Program-made: the position numbers and the translations under genes
NCBI RefSeq assembly: GCF_039555335.1
Contig: NC_092644.1
Location: forward strand, 43,758,667-43,822,666
Origin: Amphiura filiformis
Lineage: Eukaryota > Echinodermata > Ophiuroidea > Amphilepidida > Amphiuridae
Reading direction: 5' to 3'
DNA: 64,000 nt
The notes under the pieces: generated by a model
Databases searched by the model: none
The model's input: the letters and a program-made list of their open reading frames with translations, nothing else
What the model was told of the DNA's origin: nothing
Shown: piece by piece, positions 46,210 to 56,996 of the stretch
How the letters are laid out: each line of letters begins with the position of its first letter
How positions within the stretch are numbered: the first letter of the stretch is position 1

Positions 46210-48345
46210 CCTCTTTAATGCCGTTATAGACTGCACCACACCAACCAAGAAACAGAAAGTCAAAACAGTGACAATAACCATGATAACTATCAATTGGAAG
46301 AAACTCAGAGAAGAAGACATCTGTCAAGAAATAGAAATGGAGATGGCACAGAATATGTATGGCAATCTTTCAGACCGGGAAGGTACAGCAGAGGAGGATT
46401 GGAGCTTGTTCAAAACCCTGTTAACAGATACGCTGAAAGCAAAACGTGGCCTAAAGAAGGCGGATAAAGGTCGCAAGAAAAGAACAGCATGGTGGAATGA
46501 ATGACACAGTGAAGGAAGCCATCAAGACACTCTTTAAGCAGGGGTCCAGAGTAAAGTCTCAGTGTGATTACGACAAGTATAAAGAAAAGAATGCAAGAAA
46601 GTGGTCAAAACAGGTAAGAATACATCTTGGCAGGAATATGGAGAAAACCTAGCAGAGAAATGTAAAAAATCACCCAGAGACTTTTACAAGGTAGTGAAAG
46701 ACTTCAGACAAAGGGTCGAACCTTTCGACCCCACATCACTGATAAATGATGAAGCTGGAAATCCATGCACTCGCTGACCAAGAAGACAACAGATGGGAGG
46801 ATATTTCAATGGTCTCCTCAACTTCAGGGACAGTCAATACTCCCAGGAAACCTTCAAGGCAGGTTTTCCTGATGAAGAGGAACCTTCTACCCTGACCAAG
46901 TACGTGCTGTTGTGAAAGAAAGTACCAAAAATAAAGCAGGTACCGATAACATTACAACAGAAGTCATCCAAGCATTGGAATCAAGTGGCTGACTAGAGTC
47001 TTCAATGCAGCATGGGAGGAGAGAGCAACACCAGATGACTGGCAAAAGGCAATAGTGATACCTATCTGGAAAAAGAAAGGAAGCAAGAGAGATTGTGAAC
47101 AATACAGGGGCATCTCCTTGATGAGTCACGCCGGCAAGATGTTTGCGAAGATCGTAGAGAGAAGAAATCGACCCCTAGTGGAGCTCCAACTAAGTGAGAC
47201 ACAATTTGGTTTCAACAAACAGGGGATGTACTAATTGAAAAGTATATAAAGTTCAACCAGGAACTGCACATGGTGTTTCGTAGACCAAGAAAAGGCTTTT
47301 GATCGGATTGATAGAACAGTTGTGGGCTGTAATGGAGGGCTGTGGTATAAGAGGTCAACTGCTAGATAATGCCAGAGCTCTATACATGTATAAAGACTAA
47401 TGTATGGTGAGAATCAGAAGTGGTCAGTCAAAGTGGTTCCCATTAAGATCGGGGTACGCCAAGGCTGTGTGCTGTCACCACTGTTCTTCTTGATTTATAT
47501 GGACAAGATCGCAAGAAAGCAAATCCAACGAGTAGAAAAATAAATGGGCTTCTCTTTGCAGATGACCAGAGCCTCGTTTACAAGGACTCTGCAGGACTTC
47601 AAGACCATACCAACAAACTAAATATAGTATGTGAGAAATATGGCATGAAAGTCAGCATAGCCAAAACAGAGACTATGGTGGTTAGCCGCTTACCCAAGGA
47701 TATTGATATCACCATTAACAACAGCAAGCTGAAACAGGCAAAGGAGTTTAAGTACTTGGGAAGTATCTTATCTGAGGATGGAAGTATCAATAGAAAAATA
47801 GAGGCACGATGTGAAAAGGCCAATAATATCATTTGCCAACTAGTCCCAGTTCTTACACATCCTGCAATATATACCGATGGATACCAAAGAAAAAAAACTC
47901 ACCAATGCCATATTTTCCCAACACTCTGCTACCAGTGCCAAACCTGGACTCCCGACAAAAGAACAACCCAAAAGCTCATCACCTGTGAAATGAAATGAGA
48001 GCGGCTAACAAGTCAAGGAGGGATAAAATCAGGAATGAGGATATCAGAAAGATGGTGGGTCCCACACCAATCACAAAATATGTTGCAAAACAACAAGTTA
48101 GATGGTTCGGTCACCTTATGCGAATGGCCCCTAGTCAACCTGCAGCAAGAAATTACAACAACAAAACAACAGGAACTAGGGCTAGAGGAAGACCAAGGAA
48201 TAGGTGGGCAGATGGAGTAAAGGTAGTGCTCGCAACTGAAGATATGGTATCACCATGAGTGAAATTACCCGACTCGCCCAAAAAAGAAGGTTACATTTCC
48301 CCACGACGCCATGAAAGGCAAAAGTGGTGGATAAAAGTAAAGTAA
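46210..48345 (+). pseudogene. Decayed RTE-like LINE, ORF2 remnant
   Basis: Pieces of one reverse transcriptase appear in order across three frames. They are a linker region (46187-46504, with NWKKLREEDICQEIE), ATVIPIWKKKGS-like and EQYRGISLMSHAGKM segments (about 47050-47150), ETQFGFNK, QEKAFDRIDR, RQGCVLSPLFFLIY (about 47455-47500), FADD at 47555-47566, FKYLGSILSEDGSIN, and RWFGHLMRMA with RARGRPRNRWADGVK at the end. Many frameshifts and stops; the endonuclease is absent. Opposite strand to the RTE at 43691 and much more decayed. Confidence 0.85.
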
Positions 48346-48490
48346 GTTTAGACTGTATCCTGATCATTGAAAAGAGTAATGGATTTTTATAGGTATATTT
48401 ATATATTGTCATATCATATGCATCTTACAGGGACTCAGACGACAATAAATCTTTATGTACAAACATTATGTAGTCCTAGGTTTATGACGG

Positions 48491-48548
48491 CTAAAAATCC
48501 CAACTTTTTTGGAGCAAGTGGGGTGACGAGGCTGTGGATCACGAAGTG
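48491..48548 (+). repeat. Direct repeat flanking a LINE, right copy
   Basis: Partner of 46151-46209. Confidence 0.75.
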
Positions 48549-50296
48549 TTATACTCCATAGTCTTGATTTTGTTATTCTCATTTATTTCATTTTTAAACT
48601 TTAAACCTAACACTTACACTGCCTCCTCAACTCAACGAGTTATCGTGACTGCACTGACAGACTCCTCTGAATCCACAGACCGTCTGCTAAAAGTCTATAA
48701 CCCAGTCTGTGATTTTGGATACTTTTCCACTTATTTTTCGGCAGTAAACAAAGTAATCTGACAAACTTGTGAGTACATTTATAGATAATAAATTATGCTA
48801 TTGCTTATTTGCTTCAAATTCATCTGTGCAAATTGAAATTCTGCCTGTGCAATTTTTTTTAGCACAACAAAATGTACTGAAAATATCAATTCGTCAAAAA
48901 CATTGTCTAATTTGACTAATTATTACTTTGTAACAAATATATTGGTTTATCGTTCACGAAATGTTCTGAATGCTGAAAATATATATATTTGCAATGATGA
49001 AAAAAGTTTTAGTATGTCAAATTAATTTCAAACACGACAAATTATTTTCTTCACTATAGATATTCCACTTGCAAAAATAAATGACGAACTATTTTGAAAT
49101 TGTATTTTTGTCATTTCCATTTGAACTAGTAAATATCTCAATAAAAGGAGGATAGCTATAAGCATTAATGATATAGTGAAAGAATAGTAAGCTGCAACTG
49201 TCGAATGCAAGGCTGCATTTGCTCATATAATGCATCCTGATAATGTACCTCTAAATATGTCACACATAGCCTAGTCACTGCGCAATCAAGCGTGCAAGAG
49301 ATTGATGTCAATTTGTCAAAAGCTGTACGCCAAAATGACGAACATTTTCACTTTTCTTTCCATTACTATCCTTTTGTGAAGTACCAAATATCTGAAGTGT
49401 TTCCAGTATCGTGAAGATTCGCCCATTGGCGCATATGGGCTCCCTGACATGATTGGATAGACATAACTAAATTGTCCTCCTGCAAAAATCCCACCAACAA
49501 ATAAGGGTACGAGCCCTTTTAAATTATTGTTCGGATTTTCAGAGGAGGGAGCTCTCTACTCTCTATTTGTACGTGAAATTAATCCACAGGATCTTATGTG
49601 CGCCATTTGGTGAATCCTTACGGTATGTTAGGAAAATATTTCTGCTGGGATTGCCCATGCAAATGAAGTTAGGGTTAGGGCAGTCATTTGCATATTGGGG
49701 CAATCGAATGAGTTCGCAACCGTATTTGTCTGTTATTTTAAAAATGTGCCTAATATGTTCAATTCAAGATGCATTATGGGTAATTGACAAATGAAAATCG
49801 CATTAGTAATTTATTAACGATGACAGAGTTATATTGTAATGAGAATAGAAAGTAAACAGACATTACATGGATCCAATGATAAAATTTACGAAATTCAATA
49901 TGGCTCTATTTCGTGAAAATGTATGTCGTGAATCTCAAAATGTGCTAATGATACATGAACATGAGCTGCATCGTTACCCACTCATGTCAATTCATCAGCC
50001 ATTGCTAATAAATAGCAATAATGTAACTTCAAAGCTGCATGATACGTCATATTTCTTAATATTGGTGTGCACCGAAGCCGAGAATTCAAATATTGGGAAG
50101 ACAAAATTATTGGTATTGCAAATTCTCATTTAATTTTTAAAGAAATAAATCGACCGCTTGCTCTTTAATATGTCGGGTCACTCGGGTGCATCTTTTGTCT
50201 TTCATATATTCCTTATTCGGTGATTTCAAAATGACCAGCTTGTCACAATAAATAGTTTAGTTGCAAAACGCGTTGTATCCAAGAACTATCGCATAT
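48549..50296. other. No gene seen
   Basis: AT-rich, short open frames only. Nothing recognised on either strand. Confidence 0.5.
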
Positions 50297-50388
50297 GTGA
50301 TGCGATCAAGCAAAATCAGTCGGAACTCGGAAATATTGATTTTGAGATATAGCCAAACAAAGGCAATATTTCCTTTTATATACCTCAT

Positions 50389-50970
50389 ATATAGATTCCT
50401 CTCATCTGATTGGTTAAAAGTGGAGTCATTAAAATAGCTGTTCCCCCTTTTTCTATCAAGATGACGTCATACAACAACTGTGCCCCGGGCACAGTTGATT
50501 CTATGCCCGGAAAATAATTGGATATTCGCAACCCCGAATACACAGATCGCTCGTATACATTGCGCACCCACTATACGGCCGGCGTTGATTACGAGTGTTG
50601 AGACTATCGCGGTCACAGTTCGCAATGAATTTGACCTCTCCTTGCTTGACGACGATCTTTCACCGGCCGCCGTAGTGAGTGCAGTGATTGTTTACAAAAT
50701 GTTACATGTCAAGGATTTATACCTGCCAAATGTCACTTTTTAGACAAATTACTACGACCTGGAGACTCGGCAGTGTGTGATGTTAGCACAGAAACGGTAG
50801 GGTTGTTTTAGATTATGACATCGGTAGATATCGGTCCAAATTCTGCACCCTTGCTCTTGCATGCACTGTCATGCTGTGTGCATTTAAGCCTAAAGGCCTA
50901 TGCAGTTAAAAGCTTGTAGGCCTTGTCAGTCAGGAAATCTTTTAACCAATCAAATGAGAAGAATCTATAT
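50389..50970. mobile_element. TIR element nested in the MITE
   Basis: ATATAGATTCCTCTCATCTG to GGTTAAAAG at the left, and CTTTTAACCAATC to GAATCTATAT at the right, give 32-bp TIRs with two mismatches. A near-palindrome CAACTGTGCCCCGGGCACAG (50475-50497) lies inside. Open frames are not recognisable. Confidence 0.75.
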
Positions 50971-50985
50971 TATTCGGTATATAAA

Positions 50986-51150
50986 ACAAATATTGACTGC
51001 TTAATATTCGGGCACAGTTTAAAATTATAGGCCCTCGGTGATGTCAAAACCATGACTATGCCCTCAGCTTCGCTTCGGGCATAGTCATGGTTTTGACATC
51101 ACCTCGGGCCTATAATTTTAACTGTGCCCCTCATAGCAGTCAATATTTGT
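50986..51150. repeat. 165-bp near-perfect palindrome
   Basis: The two arms read ACAAATATTGACTGC to CATGACTATGCCC and back, with a short central loop around CAGCTTCGCTTC. Inner arms of about 50 bp are almost identical. Shares AACTGTGCCC and TATGCCC with the element at 50389. Confidence 0.9.
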
Positions 51151-51320
51151 ATATTGTTTCCTCATGTTTTGGAAACTCTTTAATTGCTCATATCATTGGA
51201 ACTGGTTGTTTAATTTCAATGGGGTTTTCTGCAAATTGCAGCTTTGTAAATGTTGTTTACTATCCTATAAGAAACTGATAATTTGATATTTCCGAGTTCC
51301 AACTGATTTTGTTTGATCAC

Positions 51321-54300
51321 ATATATCTATTTCATTTTGACAATAATAAAGAGATACAACCTTGTGATGCTACCCAGACGGTCAGACCATATCATTAATG
51401 AGGAAAATATAATCTTCCAGTTGACAGCGGAAGTTTTATTGAAGTTATATACCGCATATAAATAATTGTACGTATATTGTTTAATGGAAAGCCACTAATG
51501 CAAAGACCTTTTCTGATTAAAGTGGCCATGACTTACAAAATACATAATGCGGTATATTAAATAGAATGTTTCTCTAGTTAAAACTACCACTTTCTCCTTA
51601 ATAAATAGACCATCATTTCAAATTTAATGACAGTGTGAATCGGTCAAAACATAATGTTGCTTGCAGCCAAATAAGACAATGACTCATTAGCACATCCTAC
51701 TCGTGCATCGACAGAAATTTAGTTCATAAACTTGGAGTAAAATAAATGAGTGTCATTAGCTGGACTATTTCCATGATTTTAGTCCCAAAGAGGTGAATTG
51801 ATGCGCGAAATTTGTGCTCCGCATGTTTCACATTTTACATGTTAAATTTTTGTTGAATGTAAAAATTGGTTTGAAATAAAAATAAAAATATAATACAACC
51901 AACAATGTATTAGTTTTTACCTAGACATTTTTAATGCAATGTTTTTATCTTGCCATAGTTCTGTAAAAAATTATACACGCAATGTGATTTGTTGTGCTTT
52001 TCTTTGCAAATACGTTATTGTATCTAAACATTATATGTACATGTAAATGAGAAAGGGAATAAAGGAATAAGGATTATGTTTGCTTTAATTTGTTTGATAA
52101 CATTAACATCACCCCTACAAGACTAAGTTCAATTGTAAAATTATGTGTTACTCATGAAATTGCTTTAAAATTCTAATTTCGTTTATCGTCAGCCTGCTAC
52201 GCTAATTGCCAAAGTCATTTTTGTAATTTTGAGAACAATGTACAAAATGTGGTTTAAGCATGCATCAGTTCCGTAATTACCCTAATTATTTCTGATTATT
52301 CCCTTTAATTTGTATCATTTAGACTTTTAACAATAATTCTAATCAAGCCATCACATGTAATATATAGGTATCTATCGTATATTACCTTGATCTGTCATAT
52401 TTTGAAAGTATATAGAATACAAATTACAATGCAATGCAATGTACTGTGGTTACATTGATATTTACAGCTTAAGCTGAAGTAATGAAAATAGGAAACTAAC
52501 GTTTTAGATTTTTAGGTTAATTGGTCACGCTCCTAAAGTGCTCCCAAATGATGGCGATGCTAATAACTTCTCAAGTTGTGCGCGATCAATTTCCTAAAGT
52601 AAGCCCAGCAAATAGTAGTAAATTTCCAAGGTAAAGCTTATATTGTGGGATAGGCTTTTACGACGGGAATTCATAACAATTAGTGGGTTTTTAGCGGGTT
52701 CGCCGTCGGACAAGTTTAGAACTGTCAAGCTTTCGTCAGGAGTAGCTCTGACATCTTCAGGTCAAAGTACCTAAGAAAGCTTATAGTATAGTTTTACAAT
52801 CAAAATATTTTTCCCAATGAAGAATAAAAATACAAGTGAATTAACTATAGAGTAAGAAAGTGTTTCTTCACGGTGCAAATGCTTTCCTGACTTTCTGAGC
52901 AGACTGTTACTTCGTCAATATCAAACAGTGGTGTTCGCAGGATGTTTAAAAGTGGGATGGAGGGGGAAGGGGACACGGGTCTCGATTCCCCCGACTGTTC
53001 AGAATTGTTTGACTCGCTTCTCTTCGCTTCGATTTTCTGCTCAGTATCTGCTCACTTTCAGTAACTCAAACAATAGATACCATGCATACGAACACCCAGC
53101 CGTCTTGGTATCGTGAATGTCACCTGTCAATCCAATCTGGTTACTCAATAGCTGTGAATTAATCTCTGTGCTGGATAATAGGCATTTACAAGAATTTAAG
53201 ATTAGCCCGAACGGTTCATGTGTGACAAAGGAGCACACGCTGGCTGGACCGAGACCAACTACACTTGTTCTGGCCACAGGATGGCGACAAACAAGATATT
53301 TAGCGGTCTACATTTTATGCCCGGGTCTTAGGTCTACTTTAAGGCTACATGCTCTTTTTGGTTGAAATATTTGGCGGGAAATAATCCCGCCAAAACATTA
53401 AAGTAATCTTTTCCCATAACTAAATATCATAGTCATGAAATTCATGATGCATCTGGTAGCTTAGATCATAACTTTCATTATACTTAGTTGCAATTATCCC
53501 AGATAATTCTTGATTTGTTTTACAGAGTCTTGAATTGTCGATGTTTTTCATCAAAAACATCACTCGGTGTATTTTGAAACTCGAGGCATTAACTCTTCTC
53601 AAATTAGCCCCAAATCATAATTTATTATATGCACGTGTAGCAAACACCAATGGGAATAATTGGATGTTGTTTGCGGAGTCTAAATTTGATTTGATTTTAT
53701 TTCACAATAATTCTAAGGTGATAATTTTGACCTGGCATTTCCTTTTTGGATTTCCAATTTAAATTCATTGATATGTGATATTTTGAATAAATAAAGAGTA
53801 CGCTTACCTTTCTGCAACACTTCCCGGTATCATTAAGCATCTGCTGATAACCAACATTTTAGCTGAAAACAGTCCCTTCCGATCATTTTTGAACAAAATA
53901 TGGTTCAAAAGTACGTACACTACGCGTATATACTGGCACAGCGAGGTAATGAAAAGAGCTATTTACGGTGGGGTATCTATTGTAAGCTATTAGGGTAGGC
54001 CTATAGTATATCTTCCCGCAAGTGACAAGATGTGTCAAGCAGGTGCATACATAAGGGCGGTATATTCAAACGGTATTGTCTGGATCAATGAGTATCGATT
54101 GCGCACGTATACACGGATGTGTGTGGTCCTCCCCAGGTTTTGACATGAATTACAAATGACGTCGTGAATGACCCAGCGTTTTCATTTTATTATTACAAAA
54201 TTAATCGTCGTTTATCACGAGTCCTAAGAGTCGTACCAGTTCAATTCATCAAAATTAATTTGTATTAAATGAAAAACAAACAAACAAGTAGAGTCATATG

Positions 54301-54396
54301 TCTTTCTATGACTGTATTCCTACCAAAATCTGATTTTCAATACACTAGAAACGTGTTGATAAGTATATCTTTGAAAATCGCCGAATGTTAACCACA
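51321..54396. other. No gene seen
   Basis: AT-rich DNA with short open frames only. Apart from the motif at 52722-52761, no repeat partner, TIR or domain was found. Confidence 0.5.
52722..52761 (-). other. Second CTGAAGA-stem-GAAA motif
   Basis: On the minus strand CCTGAAGA, one base, GTCAG, an eight-base loop, CTGAC, then GAAAGC. Stem GTCAG/CTGAC is perfect. Same layout as 6016-6050 with a different stem sequence. Likely a relic of a retroelement end; a hammerhead-like fold is incomplete. Confidence 0.3.
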
Positions 54397-54462
54397 GTCA
54401 CCGTGGCACAGTAGCCATCTTTATCATTCATAGTGCAATTGGCAGTGGTTCGAACCCTGGTG
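54397..54462 (+). pseudogene. tRNA-like relic
   Basis: A-box-like TGGCACAGTAGCC (54404-54416) and B-box GGTTCGAACCC (54447-54457) at tRNA spacing. T-stem and acceptor pairing fail, so this is a SINE head or tRNA pseudogene. A T-rich stretch follows. Confidence 0.45.
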
Positions 54463-54548
54463 AAAATGTTAGTATTTTTTATTCTTTTTACTAATGCGCT
54501 GTGCCGTTTTTCAAACACGCCCCTGAATGAAATTGATTAATTCAGCAT

Positions 54549-55045
54549 GCTTTTGATTGTGACTATAAAGCATGGCTAACGTGTCGCTTAAAATTAATTG
54601 TATTTCAGTGTTCTCGAATATTATGGCTGCCAAAAAGCAAAGATTTTGGTAGATGAAGGGAAAATTTTTGTGGGGAAAATTGGTTGCATTGCATGAACCG
54701 TTTGAGACAGTACAAAACTGTCAATTTCAACGTCACCTCCTTGCGTTACACGTGGAAGTAAATATCAAAGATGCAAATCTCAATCTCGTTTTATGCGGCT
54801 GATCTCACACGCTTTTCAATGGACAATTTGTACGTATGAACTGTACGTATGAATGAGGTCAAAATGTCTACCTCACTGTTGCTTTATTGATTATAATGAT
54901 TTCTTACTAATAAAATGGATCATATTAATGTTTAGATTTTCCTTCCTATAATTATGTTCCTATATCCTTGACTATCTTTAACATATTGTAAAACGGACAC
55001 ATTTTAGTGCATTTCCACGTTGTCCGCTAGTTTATTTTGTACGTG
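54549..55045 (+). repeat. Dispersed repeat R1, copy 3 (divergent)
   Basis: Shares CTTTTGATTGTGACTA, TTAAAATTAATTGTATTT, GATTTTGGTAGAT and CTTTAACATATTGTAAA with the other R1 copies, but with many differences. It lies directly upstream of the precursor gene, within its presumed 5' intron. Confidence 0.65.
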
Positions 55046-55055
55046 CGGAGTCTGA

Positions 55056-55056
<1 letters not shown>

Positions 55057-55092
<36 letters not shown>
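55057..55092. repeat. (TTGA)n microsatellite
   Basis: Nine tandem TTGA units, about 75 bp upstream of the coding exon. Confidence 0.97.
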
Positions 55093-55093
<1 letters not shown>

Positions 55094-55149
55094 ATAGTCC
55101 GAATCGCCTTGCTTAAAGCAGAAGAGACAACAATTGAATTAACAACATC

Positions 55150-55169
55150 TTTGCCTTGTTTCATTTCAG
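55150..55169 (+). promoter_or_regulatory. Splice acceptor of the coding exon
   Basis: A pyrimidine-rich tract TTGCCTTGTTTCATTTCAG ends at 55169, 15 bp before the ATG. The exon starting at 55170 would contain 15 bases of 5' UTR and the whole coding region. At least one upstream untranslated exon is therefore expected. Confidence 0.7.
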
Positions 55170-55184
55170 ATCTTCACCATCAAC

Positions 55185-55835
55185 ATGACAAAACACATCT
55201 TGATATCAGTGCTATGTCTCGGAATAACCTCCATTATAAGTGTCAAGACACAAGATAACCCTATCAGGACCAATGACATTGACGTTGACGTGGACCCATC
55301 AGATCCACTAGTACCTCTACTTTCTGATATAATAGGAGAACGTTACAGGTTATTACAATTACTCATACAATCCTCCAAGAATGAGCCTTTACTTTCGTAC
55401 TCACCCTATGATATTGAAGATGACGTGCCTCAATCCAGCGATGCATTCCAATCAGAAGGAGATATGCCTGCAATTGACGTTGTTAGGCAACCGTTGATTA
55501 GAAGAGTATTTAAACGTCTGGAGCCAGAAGTCCAGATCTTAGTCCGGATGGCAATTATGAGGAAGCTCCAAGAAGAGGCACATACAAGACAACCACTTCA
55601 TCTTGGTGAAAGCATCGGGATGCGTTTTAAGAAAGCTAGGGAAGACATTTTAGGCGAGATGCGATCACCATCTGGTAAATTTTCTTCCGATGAAGATAGT
55701 GAAAAGACAGAAATTCAAAAGAGGCTGCCCGCCTTGTCGGAAGACGTAAAAGAGGCAGTGCTAAGTGCGGTACTGGACAAGCTTCGGAATAGTAGAAAAT
55801 CGGTAGAGCTACAGGGCATGAGAGGTGGAAGATAA
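55185..55835 (+). CDS. Secreted neuropeptide/hormone precursor (CRH-like hypothesis)
   Basis: 216 residues. Residues 1-22 form a signal peptide (MTKHILISVLCLGITSIISV is hydrophobic after a basic N-end). An acidic spacer rich in Asp and Pro follows (about 23-105). Dibasic sites lie at 106-107 (RR), 110-111 (KR), 149-150 (KK), 179-180 (KR) and 204-205 (RK). Peptide 1 (112-148, LEPEVQILV...GMRF) and peptide 2 (181-214, LPALSEDVKEAV...GMRG, then G215-R216) share an acidic-Val helix, KL, and a terminal L-x-x-GMR. The final Gly-Arg would allow C-terminal amidation. The ATG has A at -3. Likely role: extracellular peptide signalling through a receptor. CRH/DH44 kinship is suggested by helix, length, amidation tail and gene structure only; residues match weakly. 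No Cys after the signal peptide, so no disulphides. AATAAA is not seen nearby; ATTAAA occurs at about 56285. Confidence 0.8.
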   Translation: MTKHILISVLCLGITSIISVKTQDNPIRTNDIDVDVDPSDPLVPLLSDIIGERYRLLQLLIQSSKNEPLLSYSPYDIEDDVPQSSDAFQSEGDMPAIDVVRQPLIRRVFKRLEPEVQILVRMAIMRKLQEEAHTRQPLHLGESIGMRFKKAREDILGEMRSPSGKFSSDEDSEKTEIQKRLPALSEDVKEAVLSAVLDKLRNSRKSVELQGMRGGR

Positions 55836-56198
55836 CATTATGTGGGTTAATGATTATAAGATATCTTACTGAACATGTTGAAGGTATTATTTGGTGCTAT
55901 ATGAATTAGTGTATGTTATTTATTGATTTGTGCATAGATCTATAAATATTCTTACAGAAATTGACCGTATGTATGAGTTAGAAGTTTGAAATTGATGATG
56001 TAAATCTTATATAGAATTTTGTCTTTTATTTGATATAGCTATCAGTTTTCTTCATTTTCTTAAAACATTCCACAAGATTACAATATCGCCAAAACACTCC
56101 CATTGCACAAGTCTATAAATAGCATTAGAAATGCAGCCTTTGCTATGAACTTGTTTTTGAAAATTTACTTACTATAGTGTATACCGAATCTTACATTT
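55836..56198 (+). other. Probable 3' UTR and downstream sequence
   Basis: AT-rich DNA after the TAA, with no further open frame. No strong polyadenylation signal was found before the first downstream MITE. Confidence 0.4.
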
Positions 56199-56417
56199 AC
56201 ACTGCAAAAACAGTGTTTAGAAAGTGATGCCAAGAATGTGTTCAGAAACGTTATGTTTAGAATATGGATGTCAGTTGTTTAGAAATTAAACACTATCACT
56301 GACCAATGTTCAGAAATTTGACACATGATGTTATTCTTCAAAACGTGTTTACAAAGTGATGGCAAATTGTGTTTAGAAAAGTGTTTTTAAATCGCTAAAC
56401 ACTGTTTTTGCAGTGTA
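56199..56417. mobile_element. Mariner-type MITE with ACACTGCAAAAACAGTG ends
   Basis: ACACTGCAAAAACAGTGTTT at the left and its exact reverse complement at 56396-56417 are 22-bp TIRs, with TA at each tip. Inside are several degenerate copies of GTTTAGAAA and GTGATGGCA. Confidence 0.9.
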
Positions 56418-56659
56418 TTGTTTAAAGGCTGGCTATGCTCCACATTTAATAGTCATATTAGAACAATTAACGAACGAAAAAGTGGTATAAAACAAACAAA
56501 ATACTCTTATCTGCACAAAATGTGTAATATGTAATCAAGAGGGTTGAAAAGCAGAAAGACTTAACATTATGAGTTTTAATTTGAAAGACTTTCTTGTTCT
56601 CGACAACCCTCGAAATGAAGTAATTTCCAGCCTGAAAACTAACCAATGGAATAATCGCT

Positions 56660-56996
56660 TACTCTCTTAATGTAAAAGAGAGTGAATTTTCACTCTTACA
56701 AAGAGTGACTTTAGGGACCAGTCCTTGAAGAGTGAAAATCATATTTCACTCTCAAAAGAGTGCTTTCTCACTCTTAAAAAGACTGAACCCACTCTCAAAA
56801 GAGTGGAAATGAAATGACTCTCACTCCAAAAAAGTGGTAATTCACTCTTAATTGAGTGAAAACTAATCAATCTTTTTAGAGTGGATTATATTACTCTCTT
56901 GTCACTCGAATAGGAGCCAATTTTACTCGATAAGAGTGAAAATCAGTTCACTCTTGACAGGGAGTGAAAATTTCACTCTTTTACATTTAGAGAGTA
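56660..56996. mobile_element. MITE with internal CACTCTT/AAGAGTG repeats
   Basis: TACTCTCTTAATGTAAAAGA at the left and TCTTTTACATTTAGAGAGTA at the right are inverted ends with TA tips. The interior is made almost wholly of short palindromic CACTCTT and AAGAGTG units. Confidence 0.85.

Larger units (their letters stand above)
50297..51320. mobile_element. Member of the TGATGCGATCAAGC MITE family, split by insertions
   Basis: The left part (50297-50380) and right part (51150-51315) align to the two halves of the 186-bp MITE at 22064-22249, read in the opposite orientation. The junction is TTTCCTTTTATA on the left and TATTGTTTCCTC on the right. The unsplit relative reads TTTCCTTTTGTTTCCTC. Confidence 0.85.
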
